Positions 45,801 to 55,513 of a stretch of DNA of 64,000 bases are shown piece by piece (positions within the stretch are counted from its first letter, which is position 1; every line of letters starts with the position of its first letter). The notes under the pieces are model-generated. The model did no database searches, was not told the DNA's origin, and saw nothing but the letters and a program-made list of their open reading frames with translations. The position numbers were made by a program, and so were the translations under genes. This DNA comes from Gammaproteobacteria bacterium (GTDB lineage: Bacteria; Pseudomonadota; Gammaproteobacteria; UBA6429; Thiohalophilaceae), in the NCBI GenBank assembly GCA_016194635.1, contig JACQBC010000010.1, positions 62,001 through 126,000 of the forward strand, read 5' to 3'.

Positions 45801-48800
45801 TTCAAATGACCCGCCGCGCGTAGCGTCAGATCGATGGGTTGGCCGTTGGCGCTGAGTGCGGCGAGATCCCATGGAGTGGCCAGGTTCAAATCGCTGCCGG
45901 ATTGAATCTCAACCCCCGCGCGCAGTTCGGTCACGAGGCCCGGCAGCGTGTTGAGATTACTCAAGGCGGTATTAATCGCGGTCGCATTGGTCGTCATAAA
46001 AGTCGTAGCGGCAGTTTTAATATTGGCAATGTCTGTTGCGGTGATGCTCGTTATCGTGTACGGACTGGCCAGCGCCTCCATTTGCAAATAATCCGCCTTC
46101 AAACCCGGGGCGTTGATGCGCAATTTGTCATTGGTTGTATCCGCGTCGGTCAGCGTGATCATAGCGGATTGACTCAAGCGCAATTTAACCTTACCCGCTT
46201 GTCCTTGCTCGCCGCTACTCGGATCGGCGGCGGCGCGCGCGACATTGACGCTACCGTCCAGATAAACACCCCCTGCCGTGGTATTTATCGCGAGCGTGCC
46301 GCCGTTGCCCCCGGCAACGGTGGCATGCGCATCAAGGCTGCCGGTTGATGCGAGCGTGACATCACCACGCGCGCTCAAGGCGATCGCACCGCCGTTCGCG
46401 CCCGCGGCATCGAGTGTTGCGGCGATTTGGATCGCCCCCTGATCGGCGACAAAATTGATCCGATTCGCCTGTAGTGTATCCAGGGCGCTCAGGGTGATAT
46501 CGCCGGGCCCGTGCAGATGCAGACTACGCTCGTCATGGAAACCGCCTGCGTTCAGCCGGTTGTTGAGATCACTGGCATTTTGGGACAGTGACAGGGTGTC
46601 CAACCTGAACCGGCCGCTCTGGGCGCCTGTCGTTGCCTTGCCTTGGAGTTGTCCTTGTAGTTGAGTATTGCCTTGCACGGCGGCAATGCTCAGCAGGCCA
46701 GCATCGCCGCCCGCGCTCGCGCCCGACACATCGATGCTCGCCGTGGATTGCATGGCCACATTACCGGCATCGGCCGTGAGTTTTACCGTGCCCCCCGCTG
46801 TGCCGGTGATCACCTCCGCAAACGACTTGTTGCCGCCACTGACATCGATTGCACCCGTGACATTGACCGCGTCGACACCGTTGGCGCCGCTGGCATGTAA
46901 ATCAACGACCCCCGAATGCAGTTCGATAGCGCCGGCAACGGCAATGGTCTGCGCATTAACCGCCAAGCGCGCACCCAGTTGATCCGTGGGCAGCGTTGCC
47001 GTCGCGGCAGTGCCCACAACCGTGACCTGCTTGCCGCGGGCATTGATGGTCAGATCACTGCCGCTTTGCGCCGTCAAGCGGGCGCCGGTCAGCGTCAGAT
47101 TGCCGCTGCTCTCCAGCGTGGTCGTACCGGCACCGGTAATATCACCCTGCGCGACCGACAGTTGGACTTGGTCGAAACCCTCCACACGTAGCGTGGACGG
47201 CGTGTCGGTTTGAGCGCTCTGCCCCAGTCGCAGCGACGTTCCGGCCTGCAACCTCACCGTGCCTGCTCCCGCGACAAGATTGCCGCTGGCATTGGTACCG
47301 GAATTCAGCATCGACAATTGCCCGGCGCTGAATGTCAGTATGTCGCCCAGCCCCGCCATGCCTTGCAGATTGGCGGTATCGATCTGGAATTGATCCGCGT
47401 GTAATTCGCTAGTACGTTGACCGTTAGCGTCCAAGCCCTGGGTCAGATCCGCCGCGACATCGATCACACGACGCCCTTGCAAGACCAGGTTAGTGATCGA
47501 CGCGGCGTTGAGGTTGGCGGTGCTGACACGGAGGCCGGCAAGCGCGGTGCTTGGGTTATTCAAATGCAATTGATCACTGCTGAGCGTCAAACTGCGGCTG
47601 AGCGATGTTGTCGTCGTATTAAACTGCAGCTTGTCGGTGAGATCGACACCGCTGCTCGAGGCGCCGGTATCTACCAGGATGGATCGATCCGCTTGCAAGC
47701 GTGAGCCCGCACCGATGGCAATCTGCGGCGCGCCACCTTGCTGCCCCTCCCGTTGCAAACTGATTTGATCCCCAGAGGATAAACGTATAAAGGCGCTATT
47801 CGCATCACTGTGCCATATTCCCGCTTGGGTGGCGGTATTGCCGCCGGTGGCGTTGATCGTCACCTGGTTACCGATCGTCAGGTTTTGTTGCGCGCCTAGA
47901 ATCCATTCCGGTCCTTGCAACACCACCCCGTCCGCCAATGACAGCGTATTGGTATTGATCTGAAATGCATTGGTGCCGCCATGGGTGCGAGTACCGCCCA
48001 ACAAGATACTTTCGGCGTTCAACCCATTGAGTTCGGAGGCCACCAGTTGCACCTGGCCGGTACTATCCGGCCCGCGTTGCGCCACCACCTGCAGGTGGGC
48101 ACTGTCGATGTTGACCTCCACCCCGCGCCCACCGTTAGCCGGGGCAAAGTCCAACCGGCCATTGAGTTCGAGCGTGCTTTGCGGGGTAAAAGTGAGGGTA
48201 CCGGCATCTAAAGGAGTGCGCTGTTCCGTCCCCTGGGCACGCAAATACTCCGAGGCACGTGTCAAGGAAAACTCGGCCATCCGATACGCATAGCTGCCGG
48301 GATGTAGCGCGAAGCTGCGCGTCTGGCTTTCGACATAATCGGTATTTAATTCGGTGCGATAACCGGCGACGATCGGCGTGCCATCGGGCAACCTGCCCGT
48401 TGTTCCCAAGGGTTGATCGCGCTGCGCCGGTAAGGTCTGCACCAGCATCGCTCCGGGTAACAAGGCGTAACGCGCGGGCAAAATGGCATAGGTACCCGCC
48501 GCGACGCCACCCCCACCACTGAGGTAGACACTGTCACCGGGTTGAATCGATGTACCGGCAAATTCCTGTGGATCATACGCCGCATACCGGCCCACCTGAC
48601 TCGGCAGGATCGCAAAATAATGCCCGGCATTCGCCGCCGACAAGGGATCGTACAACCTGCCCACCGGTAGATAATCCCAGGCCAAGAGATCCCCACCGCC
48701 CTTCACATCTACGATGGAACCGGTTTGCAGATTTACGTTGTCGGCCTTAAGGGTGATCTGTTGTTGTGGCAATGCCGCCAGGCTGTCGGTTGACAGTGGA

Positions 48801-51800
48801 TTCCCAAACGCCCCTTGCAATTGGTAGTACCATTGAGCATTGCTGACCCGGCCAAAGAGCAGGTTGGCGCCCTGCAACGATGTGCCTAACATTCCGTTGC
48901 CGGTGACGGTCACGCGCTGTGTCGCGGCGGCGCCCACATTCAGTTCACCCAAGGGGGCCCGTAGGATACCGTCGATGGTGAGGGCCGTACCGTTGAGACT
49001 CACCCGCCCCCCTACCGACAACGGCACGGCGGGGGACATGCCCGGATTGTGCCCTATATATATAGAGTCGGGCTGGCTTGCGGTGGGCTGGAAAGTGGAG
49101 CTTAGCTGAAAATCGTACAAGGTAGTGGGGTAGATCTGGGCGGCGATCAGGCTTAAAGGGGCGGTGGTCGCCAGCTCGCCGGGAGTACTGTAGTTGCTAA
49201 GGTTCGGGTTCGTAAAACGGATATCTCCCCGGCTATGCACATTCAGTTGTCCGAAGCCTTGCCAGCTGGAATGGCCGACGAGGTCGATCAGGTCCGCGGT
49301 GATCGTGGCCGAGGCGGTGGGAGTATGCGCCGTGGCCGGGTCAAGGGTCGAGGTGGCGTCCGACGCACCGAGACGGATATAGGGAGCATTGATGGTCGTC
49401 ACAGCATTGCCGGTGGTCGTGATACGTGAACTATTCAGCGTCACGGCTTGACGCAGATTGATAGCCACATTGCCATTGAAATGGATATCCGGCGTGGCGA
49501 TATTTTTGTCTGCCGGTGTCGCGTAGATACTTGGCGTAATCTGAGTTTGGAGATTTAATTGATCAAAACCACTGTGTTGGATTTGATCCACATCGACCGT
49601 GACCACGCCGCTTCGCAAGGTCTGGGAACCGGCACTCTGCACCACATCGAGCGTGCGCCCCAGCGCGAGTTCGGGATGCAAATACGGGTTATACGAGTTG
49701 TATTTATCGACATCTTGAGTTGAAGCTCCACTCCCCGAGGGAGAACCTGCCCCGGTTTCCTGATTAATTAGAAAATTGATGCTACCACCACGCTGTTGAG
49801 CGCCCCCGGCAAATGCCATTAGTCGGCCATTGAGCGCCATGCCTTGATTGGTGGTGAAATTCATCGTACCGGCGTTACTCGCGAAAGCGGTGCGCGTCAT
49901 CCCGCCGTGGGCATTGGGCAGATCAACCTGGGCCGCGGTACCGCTGACATCGATCACTGCACCGGCCTGCACATTGATGAAGCCGTCGGATGTCAATGAG
50001 ACAGTGCCTCCATCGTAGATCTGGCCGCGCTGCTGGTCTTGCGTGTTGGGTTGGGCGATATACGTACCGGCGGTGGATAGCTCGGCCTGCTTCCCTAACA
50101 TAATTTGTAGATCGGGGTTATAGAACCAATCAGTATGTTTCTGGGTTAGCGCGATATTACCACCAGGGGCAAGAATACCACCCTCAATATCAATCATGCC
50201 GCCAGTTGCGTTCATACTAATAGCCGAAGCGGGATCGGCGATGATCGTCGCACCGCTATCTAAGCGAATGTCACCGAAATTCGTGGTGAATTCAATGTCG
50301 ACGGGTTTACGCAAGGAGGGATCAAGCGTGTCGATATGACTAAAGCCTGTCATCACCGCGCCACTGGCCTGCATTGCAAAGCCGCTGTCCAGCACCCGGT
50401 TCCGTTGCTGGGCCTGTAGTGTCGTGCCATTCTGAATCTCGATATTGCCTAACGTGGAATTCAGATGAACGTGGGCGAAACCGTTATCGAATAGTAATTG
50501 TGTCGGCATACGCAATGCGGTCACGGCACCCGCGGCATAATGTGCGGTAACCATCTGCCGTGGGTTCCAGGCCGTGGGATCATGACCGAGCGCGAATCCC
50601 GTCATCGTCACGTTGAGTGTGCCACCCTGTTGCAAACCATAACCCAGCAATTGCAGATTCCCGCCCAAGATGGTTTTGGGAGTCGGGTTGGCATTGCTAT
50701 CGGGAACGCCCATCGCGAGGGTGATCGTCCCGCCTTTACCGGCGCTCAGCGTATTGGACGAACTTAACCAAGCACCGCCTTGCACATCCATCACGGCGTG
50801 ATTGCCAAGATACAGTGAATCCGCCTTGCCCGCGTTCAGCGCTATTGTCCCGCCGTTCACGAAGATGCCATCGGTGGGGATCGGATCGGCCACGCCGATG
50901 TGATCATTGACCCACTGACCCGCCACGGACAGGTGCACGTCATCACCGATCAATAATTGCCGGTTCCCCGTGACGTCCGTGTCAACCGTGATCGTACTGG
51001 GTGCGGAACCACCGGTGTTCGCCGCACTTATCGGTTTACTCACCGATTGCCCTACACCGAGTTGAAGGGTATTAATACTGATCGCACCACCGGGCGTGCT
51101 GACATCCCCATAAAGCCGCACTTGCTCCGCATTGAGATTAACGCTGCCGCCGGGGGCCAGCCGCAACGCCGCGCCTTGCCCGAGCGAAAACAGCGGTTGT
51201 GTCGCAGCGGTTTGATTTAACACCATCTGTTGATTGCTGATCACACCGTTGCTATACACCGCCAAGCGATTAAAGCCGCCCTGCGTGAAGGCGCGCGTGG
51301 AAAGATAGACCTGTTGCTGTAATTCTTGGTCTAGTTGCGTGAATAGATCGACGTTGCCGAGATTAAAATCACCCGCATCGGTGGCACTGATATTCACGTT
51401 CGGCGCGCGGTAACTTTTGTTTGTGTCATCACCGATACCCCCGGGTAAGCCGAGAATAAGCTGTGCTCCCTTGGCCTGCTGATCCGCCTGCCGTTGGTTT
51501 GCGCCATTGACCGTATGCCCCACCAGATCACCGTTCAGCACCATGCTGCGCGCGGCAATGTTGACGGTCCCGGCATCCTGGCCAGCGACATAGCCGTGAT
51601 AAAATGTGGCCAAGTCGGATAGGCCGCCGATGCTCCAGGTACGCGTCACGCCCCAGCGCGAGGACTGCTGGATCACTTTGCCGACGATACCGTCATACAC
51701 AAGCGACGGATCGGCCGTGGCGATGTCATAGACGTTACCGTTGGCGGTTAATTTAGTCGTCGCGATATAACCATCGGTATAGGTAATACTGCCGCCGGAC

Positions 51801-53560
51801 ACGTCGATCTTGGCGCCTTTAGAAAACACTACCGACCCTTGCGAGTTGAGGGTCACGGTGCCGCCTGGGGTGGTGTGTTGGTTCACCGTCGTGGGAGTAT
51901 TCGCCACCGCCGCAGAAATATCCGCGATCGGTATCCGGCCGTTTTGATCGACATTGCGAATGTCAACGTTGACATTCTGACCGCGCAGAATACCGTTGAT
52001 TTGATTGGGTTCGCCGTTTAATTCATTGGAGGTCAGTTTGACGGTCAGTTGATTGCTCGACATAGGCAATACGACGGCATCGCCGGAAACATTGAGGCTA
52101 CTGCCGCTGTCGACTTGAATACGCGCATCCGTGACCAGCAGATCCGGATTTCTGGGATCTGTATACCCCAGCAATACATCAGTAAACGACTTGGTCAGCC
52201 CTCCTCTCACGGGATTTTGAAGTATCTTTGAAGTATCCTCGGCGCGTAACTCGATTTGTCCCCCCACCGCGCGTAATTCACTGCCGGTCTCTAGATGAAT
52301 CTGGCGCGCGGCGACCGCGATGGTCGAGGGCAGCGGTTGTTGCGCGGCGGTGGCGGTGAGAGTGGCGTTTGCCACATCGTTATCAACCACCGTACTGGAC
52401 CCCGTTCCGAAAGTGGCCCGACCGTCACGTGCATTGGTGGGGTTGAAACGGTTTGGATTAAATTGTTCAGGTAATACTCTGTCACGCGCCTTGAGGACAA
52501 TCGACCCGTTTTCACCCACGGCGGTGGTGGCGTGCACGATGCCTTGCTGATTGATGGCCAACCCGACCATGCTGACATTGCCACGCAAGGCATCGACCAG
52601 ACCGGTATTGGTCACCGTCGCCGCGCTTAAAGACGCCTGCGGATTGGTTTTATAATTGTTTAAATCGGTGTCCTTGACATCGCTATCCACCTCGACCACC
52701 CAACCGCGCAATCCGGGATCGGCGCTGCCGGCGATATAGATTTTACTTCCCGCCGCCAGGATCACCTGGCCGTCGGCGGTGCGAATCGCGCCGCCTTGGT
52801 TGACATTGCGGCCGAATAAGGCGACCGTGCCGTGGTCGGTGGCATTGATCGTTGCACCGGCTTCGACCGTGATATCCTTGGAGACATTCACGCCATTTTG
52901 GACAAAGGCTGAGAACGCAGGCCCCGGGGTTACCGCATTAAAGGCCGTCAATAAACCCTTGAGATAGGTTTGATCGTCGATATTCAAGGTCGAGGCGATC
53001 AGCCCGTGCGTGTCAACTTGCGATCCGTTGCGGAAAATAATCCCGTTCTGATTGATTAAATACAACCGACCATCCGCGCTGATACTGCCGTAGATATTGC
53101 TGGGGTTGGCTTGAAAGATCCGGTTGAGGGTACTGGAATTCGCGCCATAGGTGGCATTGTGAAAATTCAAATGTACATTGGCATCAACGTTAAAACTCTC
53201 CCAGTTGAGCAGCGCATTTTGGCTCAGTTGATCCACTTGCCAGATTTGCCGGTGGGCCGTGTCCACGTTACCGGTGTTTACAAACCCCGACGGATTCGCC
53301 ATGCTGGTAGTGGCGGGGTTATACCAATTCGACCCGCCACAGCCGATTCCGCCCGTGCAGATCTTCGGTAGATCCGCCATCGCCATGTTACAACTCAACG
53401 CGCCGAACAAGATACTCGTCGCAAAAGTGATACGTCGTCGTTGTATGCGTGGCCAAGTGGCCAAGGCCCGGCGGCAGGCGGCCGGGATGGTTTTCAAGCG
53501 TAAATCCGCTTGCTGAATTTGCCGCTGCTTGGGGTTAGAATTCATAGGCGAGTCTCGCAT
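42869..53560 (-). CDS. TpsA filamentous-haemagglutinin-like exoprotein (PdtA-like)
   Basis: 3563 residues from the ATG at 53560 (or 3558 from 53545, which overlaps the tpsB stop in ATGAATTCTAA; both are possible). Extended signal peptide with basic region RRRITFATSI, cleavage near Ala62; TPS secretion domain (~63-330; WESFNVDANVHLNFHNATYG, NIYGSISADGRLYLINQNGI). The centre is a very long Gly/Asn/Ser/Thr beta-helix of repeats like GTVTLNSQGSVVFSKGAKID. The last ~500 residues (RAGLDVLFPDI-like YRALDVLFPDINPANSAYHG) resemble the DUF3739 region found in PdtA-type TpsA. The end is basic (KRKKKH). Secreted by TpsB and likely a surface adhesin. Confidence 0.92.
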   Translation of the reverse strand: MRDSPMNSNPKQRQIQQADLRLKTIPAACRRALATWPRIQRRRITFATSILFGALSCNMAMADLPKICTGGIGCGGSNWYNPATTSMANPSGFVNTGNVDTAHRQIWQVDQLSQNALLNWESFNVDANVHLNFHNATYGANSSTLNRIFQANPSNIYGSISADGRLYLINQNGIIFRNGSQVDTHGLIASTLNIDDQTYLKGLLTAFNAVTPGPAFSAFVQNGVNVSKDITVEAGATINATDHGTVALFGRNVNQGGAIRTADGQVILAAGSKIYIAGSADPGLRGWVVEVDSDVKDTDLNNYKTNPQASLSAATVTNTGLVDALRGNVSMVGLAINQQGIVHATTAVGENGSIVLKARDRVLPEQFNPNRFNPTNARDGRATFGTGSSTVVDNDVANATLTATAAQQPLPSTIAVAARQIHLETGSELRAVGGQIELRAEDTSKILQNPVRGGLTKSFTDVLLGYTDPRNPDLLVTDARIQVDSGSSLNVSGDAVVLPMSSNQLTVKLTSNELNGEPNQINGILRGQNVNVDIRNVDQNGRIPIADISAAVANTPTTVNQHTTPGGTVTLNSQGSVVFSKGAKIDVSGGSITYTDGYIATTKLTANGNVYDIATADPSLVYDGIVGKVIQQSSRWGVTRTWSIGGLSDLATFYHGYVAGQDAGTVNIAARSMVLNGDLVGHTVNGANQRQADQQAKGAQLILGLPGGIGDDTNKSYRAPNVNISATDAGDFNLGNVDLFTQLDQELQQQVYLSTRAFTQGGFNRLAVYSNGVISNQQMVLNQTAATQPLFSLGQGAALRLAPGGSVNLNAEQVRLYGDVSTPGGAISINTLQLGVGQSVSKPISAANTGGSAPSTITVDTDVTGNRQLLIGDDVHLSVAGQWVNDHIGVADPIPTDGIFVNGGTIALNAGKADSLYLGNHAVMDVQGGAWLSSSNTLSAGKGGTITLAMGVPDSNANPTPKTILGGNLQLLGYGLQQGGTLNVTMTGFALGHDPTAWNPRQMVTAHYAAGAVTALRMPTQLLFDNGFAHVHLNSTLGNIEIQNGTTLQAQQRNRVLDSGFAMQASGAVMTGFSHIDTLDPSLRKPVDIEFTTNFGDIRLDSGATIIADPASAISMNATGGMIDIEGGILAPGGNIALTQKHTDWFYNPDLQIMLGKQAELSTAGTYIAQPNTQDQQRGQIYDGGTVSLTSDGFINVQAGAVIDVSGTAAQVDLPNAHGGMTRTAFASNAGTMNFTTNQGMALNGRLMAFAGGAQQRGGSINFLINQETGAGSPSGSGASTQDVDKYNSYNPYLHPELALGRTLDVVQSAGSQTLRSGVVTVDVDQIQHSGFDQLNLQTQITPSIYATPADKNIATPDIHFNGNVAINLRQAVTLNSSRITTTGNAVTTINAPYIRLGASDATSTLDPATAHTPTASATITADLIDLVGHSSWQGFGQLNVHSRGDIRFTNPNLSNYSTPGELATTAPLSLIAAQIYPTTLYDFQLSSTFQPTASQPDSIYIGHNPGMSPAVPLSVGGRVSLNGTALTIDGILRAPLGELNVGAAATQRVTVTGNGMLGTSLQGANLLFGRVSNAQWYYQLQGAFGNPLSTDSLAALPQQQITLKADNVNLQTGSIVDVKGGGDLLAWDYLPVGRLYDPLSAANAGHYFAILPSQVGRYAAYDPQEFAGTSIQPGDSVYLSGGGGVAAGTYAILPARYALLPGAMLVQTLPAQRDQPLGTTGRLPDGTPIVAGYRTELNTDYVESQTRSFALHPGSYAYRMAEFSLTRASEYLRAQGTEQRTPLDAGTLTFTPQSTLELNGRLDFAPANGGRGVEVNIDSAHLQVVAQRGPDSTGQVQLVASELNGLNAESILLGGTRTHGGTNAFQINTNTLSLADGVVLQGPEWILGAQQNLTIGNQVTINATGGNTATQAGIWHSDANSAFIRLSSGDQISLQREGQQGGAPQIAIGAGSRLQADRSILVDTGASSSGVDLTDKLQFNTTTTSLSRSLTLSSDQLHLNNPSTALAGLRVSTANLNAASITNLVLQGRRVIDVAADLTQGLDANGQRTSELHADQFQIDTANLQGMAGLGDILTFSAGQLSMLNSGTNASGNLVAGAGTVRLQAGTSLRLGQSAQTDTPSTLRVEGFDQVQLSVAQGDITGAGTTTLESSGNLTLTGARLTAQSGSDLTINARGKQVTVVGTAATATLPTDQLGARLAVNAQTIAVAGAIELHSGVVDLHASGANGVDAVNVTGAIDVSGGNKSFAEVITGTAGGTVKLTADAGNVAMQSTASIDVSGASAGGDAGLLSIAAVQGNTQLQGQLQGKATTGAQSGRFRLDTLSLSQNASDLNNRLNAGGFHDERSLHLHGPGDITLSALDTLQANRINFVADQGAIQIAATLDAAGANGGAIALSARGDVTLASTGSLDAHATVAGGNGGTLAINTTAGGVYLDGSVNVARAAADPSSGEQGQAGKVKLRLSQSAMITLTDADTTNDKLRINAPGLKADYLQMEALASPYTITSITATDIANIKTAATTFMTTNATAINTALSNLNTLPGLVTELRAGVEIQSGSDLNLATPWDLAALSANGQPIDLTLRAAGHLNLNANLSDGFNAAGALSTKTSADLTLTAGADLRSVDTSAVHHGVGNVVIGAGATVRSGSGDITVSAGNNIELSNSASTIYTAGRLSGNELDAWQGGNAVKALPVGGGNLALIAGGDIVAADGPSQLFTDWLVSQTAIKQVIRGTRITTHGENAGWYIDFKNFQQNFAVFGGGNLSAEAGGAITRASFSVPTTGYYDSMGQKEVHIGSGNLTVHADGNINSALFFVGDGRGDITTDQSLTATGRSLGGNSLGNVFAEMGGSLTAVARGSVASAMLINPTLISTLSVNPYFFSYGDRSALNLVSVGKNIVFTSPPFTAEALPFFNATTRQLTGNGNDVYTQNLPPTLSLIADSGDVTIAGDIYLYPSAFGNFTVLANAAITDLNFIKMYDIAVAQTQTLATVVNRTVTDAVLPPEYTLSTTTPLHANDPAPLTLISNQGDIVLDNLSSPKSVNINAGRDLIITGNIRVTHSHEQQDDLSVFSARRDILLTRDSTNYININGPGQLYLAAGRDIDLGKSNGIQTSGNLNNPQLAANGANITVMAGLAGMPPQYSQFMQNYPGYLSPDTAAQDRFMGEVAQTAGHAQASFSDAMQTYLTILTPQQQFAVRNAGGLTGKDIFNLEAVQQFQWQLTQYLRDLLPNQSNLSTAQALALFPTLSLQQQRPMIQQMFFSELRTAGRSAKLADASAADRNYTDGYRALDVLFPDINPANSAYHGDIKLFFSQIKTLAGGDITLLAPGGIVNAGLAVQPPGADNKTPDQLGIVALREGNIRIFSQGDIQVNQSRIFTLGGGDLLLWSSYGDIDAGRGSKSAISAPPPTLNIDSQGNVILNFAGAVSGSGIRVICVVDCKDNGQFISTIKARGPGIKISAADVDLIAPHGTVSAGEAGIGSAGNLFIAAQQVLGTDNIDIGGVAFGVPTTTPTVTPPTVSSPETTGIKTGGIQPTEYQPLGAGNTLMYLDVEVIGFGDQEDDQKRKKKH

Positions 53561-55235
53561 GTAAACGGATATCCCCTCGCTTGATCGTCCCTAAGGGCCG
53601 TAACGCTTCCCCCGCATCCAGCTCCGCGTGCAGTTGTTTCCAGGCCACGCAGCGATAACCGATCCCGGCGCTCGCCAAATAAAAACGGGCGGTCTGCCCG
53701 GGTAGCGAATCATTGATGGCCACACTGCCGTAGTCGTAGAAGACATGCCAGCGCGACTCAGTGAGCCAGGTGGATTTTGTAAGGTTCTTGCTTTCCCATT
53801 CGAGCGAAGCGTTCTGGCCGCGATCCCCCAGGGCTTGGGATTCGTAATAGCCGCGCACGCTTTGCACTCCGCCAATACCGAACTGTTCGTTGCTGATCAG
53901 GGCTTGATCGGTCCATTGCATCGCCAGGCGAGTATTCCAGCGTGAACCGCCAGCATATTGGTATTGGTAACTCAGATCGGCGCTGACATAAAAGAAATCA
54001 CTCTGCGCCAAATAACGTTTGTTATCGAACTGGTGTTGATCGCTTTTTAAATCCCGGAAGGCCCACGTCACCCCGCTACCCAACCGCAACAGCGATTGTT
54101 CTGCGTGTAAAGCCGCGTCATAACGCAGGGTAAACGGCAGGTAGGTGATCGGCGTCTTGCCGGTGTCGGCGCCTTGCTGTAATAGGGTTTCGGAAAAATC
54201 CTTGTAATCCGCGCCAAACGACACGCTGTGAAATAATTCCGCGGTGCGCGCCAAGTTCAAGTTGACGCGGACCCCATAAATACGGCCATTGCCAACCACC
54301 GAAAAATCTTGAGCGGCGGCGACGTCACTGCTGGATTTGACGGTATACAACGTCAACCGTTCATTGTCGTCGCTGATAGGTAAAGAATACGACACCACAT
54401 AGAAGTTCACTTCGTGGGTATTTTGCGGTGCAGTCTGGTATTGCAACGCCAGGGAATGTTGCGCCTGCCAGAGATTATCGTAACTCAACGTCGCCAGCGC
54501 GCGGCCCTGGGTGGTGGTGGCGGAACTGCGATTGTTGGCCTCAAGTTTGCCGTGCAAGGGCGCTTGATCCTTCACTTTCAATTCCACATCCAGTGTGCCG
54601 GGTTCGCGCCCGGCCTTCATCACCGGCACCACACTGCGATCACCGCTGCTGCCATTAAGACGTTCGAGTTCGGTTTGAATTCCGGGCACATAGGGAACCT
54701 TACCCTGCGTCAGCGATGGCAATGCCCGGCGAATATCCCGCGGCGAATAATATTTGGAGCCGCTGACTTTGATACGGCCGATTTTCGCTTCGGTCACTTG
54801 CAGACGCACGACCCCGGCGGTGACGTCCTGCTCCGGGATGCTGACGACCGCGGTGGGATAACCGGTATTTTTATAGGCTTGTTCAACGGCCTGTCGCGCC
54901 TTCTCGACATCCTGCATGGTTTTTCCAGGCCCCATGTCGGGATACACCGCGCGTTCGATCTGCCCTGCCTCCAAGAGCGTTACACCCTGGACACGAAATT
55001 CCAGAATATTGAACCTCGGTTCGGCTGTGGTTGCCTGCGAAGTCGCATTAACCCCACTTGGCGCCGAGGGATTGTGGGGCGGAGGATCTTGCACTGGATC
55101 GATTTGCGCAAGCTTCCAGGCCCCCGCGGCAAACATCACCGCTAACACGGGTTCGGTTGTGGGCGGTTGCATCGCCCTTATATTCAGTGGCGCACTCAAC
55201 ATGACGAGAACACTTACTCCATAAGATTTCATCAT
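53535..55235 (-). CDS. TpsB outer-membrane transporter (ShlB/FhaC/PdtB-like)
   Basis: 566 residues from the ATG at 55235 (AGG six bases upstream; a second ATG follows). Signal peptide, Pro-rich linker, two POTRA domains (~70-220; FRVQGVTLLEAGQIERAVYP, TAVVSIPEQDVTAGVVRLQV; GRIKVSGSKYYSPRDIRRAL), then a 16-strand barrel with the conserved VRGYYESQALGDRG motif (loop 6, VRGY) and a C-terminal Phe (ARLAYEF). It exports the TpsA encoded just downstream (overlapping starts). First gene of the seven-gene operon; a Pho-box-like promoter lies ~170 bases upstream. Confidence 0.93.
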   Translation of the reverse strand: MMKSYGVSVLVMLSAPLNIRAMQPPTTEPVLAVMFAAGAWKLAQIDPVQDPPPHNPSAPSGVNATSQATTAEPRFNILEFRVQGVTLLEAGQIERAVYPDMGPGKTMQDVEKARQAVEQAYKNTGYPTAVVSIPEQDVTAGVVRLQVTEAKIGRIKVSGSKYYSPRDIRRALPSLTQGKVPYVPGIQTELERLNGSSGDRSVVPVMKAGREPGTLDVELKVKDQAPLHGKLEANNRSSATTTQGRALATLSYDNLWQAQHSLALQYQTAPQNTHEVNFYVVSYSLPISDDNERLTLYTVKSSSDVAAAQDFSVVGNGRIYGVRVNLNLARTAELFHSVSFGADYKDFSETLLQQGADTGKTPITYLPFTLRYDAALHAEQSLLRLGSGVTWAFRDLKSDQHQFDNKRYLAQSDFFYVSADLSYQYQYAGGSRWNTRLAMQWTDQALISNEQFGIGGVQSVRGYYESQALGDRGQNASLEWESKNLTKSTWLTESRWHVFYDYGSVAINDSLPGQTARFYLASAGIGYRCVAWKQLHAELDAGEALRPLGTIKRGDIRLHARLAYEF

Positions 55236-55392
55236 CAAACCTGTTGATACCTTCTACACCTACATCGACAGCCCTGCCTGCCTCAAGACAGAGAGAGCAT
55301 CCGTCCACCACTACCCAAAAAATCATTTTGTGATAGGACCACACCCGCCCTGGATTATTGTTGTGCAGAGGTACAGTCTGCGTTAAAGCGAC

Positions 55393-55426
55393 AGCATAGA
55401 AAGTTAAGGTGACACACGCATGACAA
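55393..55426 (-). promoter_or_regulatory. Pho-box-like promoter upstream of tpsB
   Basis: Read on the minus strand: TTGTCAT GCGT GTGTCAC (55426 to 55409), two heptads 11 bases apart, each 6 of 7 matches to the PhoB half-site CTGTCAT/CTGTCAY. Ten bases further lies TATGCT (55398 to 55393), a fair -10 box, at the spacing of PhoB-activated promoters. The tpsB start is ~158 bases beyond. Confidence 0.6.
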
Positions 55427-55434
55427 TTACTCAT

Positions 55435-55465
55435 AAAAAAAATGCCCACCCCGAAGGGTGGGCAT
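55435..55465 (-). terminator. Rho-independent terminator of the PstS-like gene
   Basis: A perfect 10-bp stem (atgcccaccc 55442-55451 with gggtgggcat 55456-55465) and a four-base loop. On the minus strand it runs into eight T (55442-55435). It closes the two-gene unit 57991-55514 and separates it from the tpsB promoter nine bases further. Confidence 0.93.
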
Positions 55466-55513
55466 GTCGATGACATTGCGTCATCACGCAGACATTGAGT
55501 TACTCAAGCATGC

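Noticed and set aside
54414-55145. Plus-strand open frame of 243 codons opposite tpsB
   Set aside because: The minus strand encodes a clear POTRA/barrel protein; the plus product is His/Arg-rich without recognisable features.
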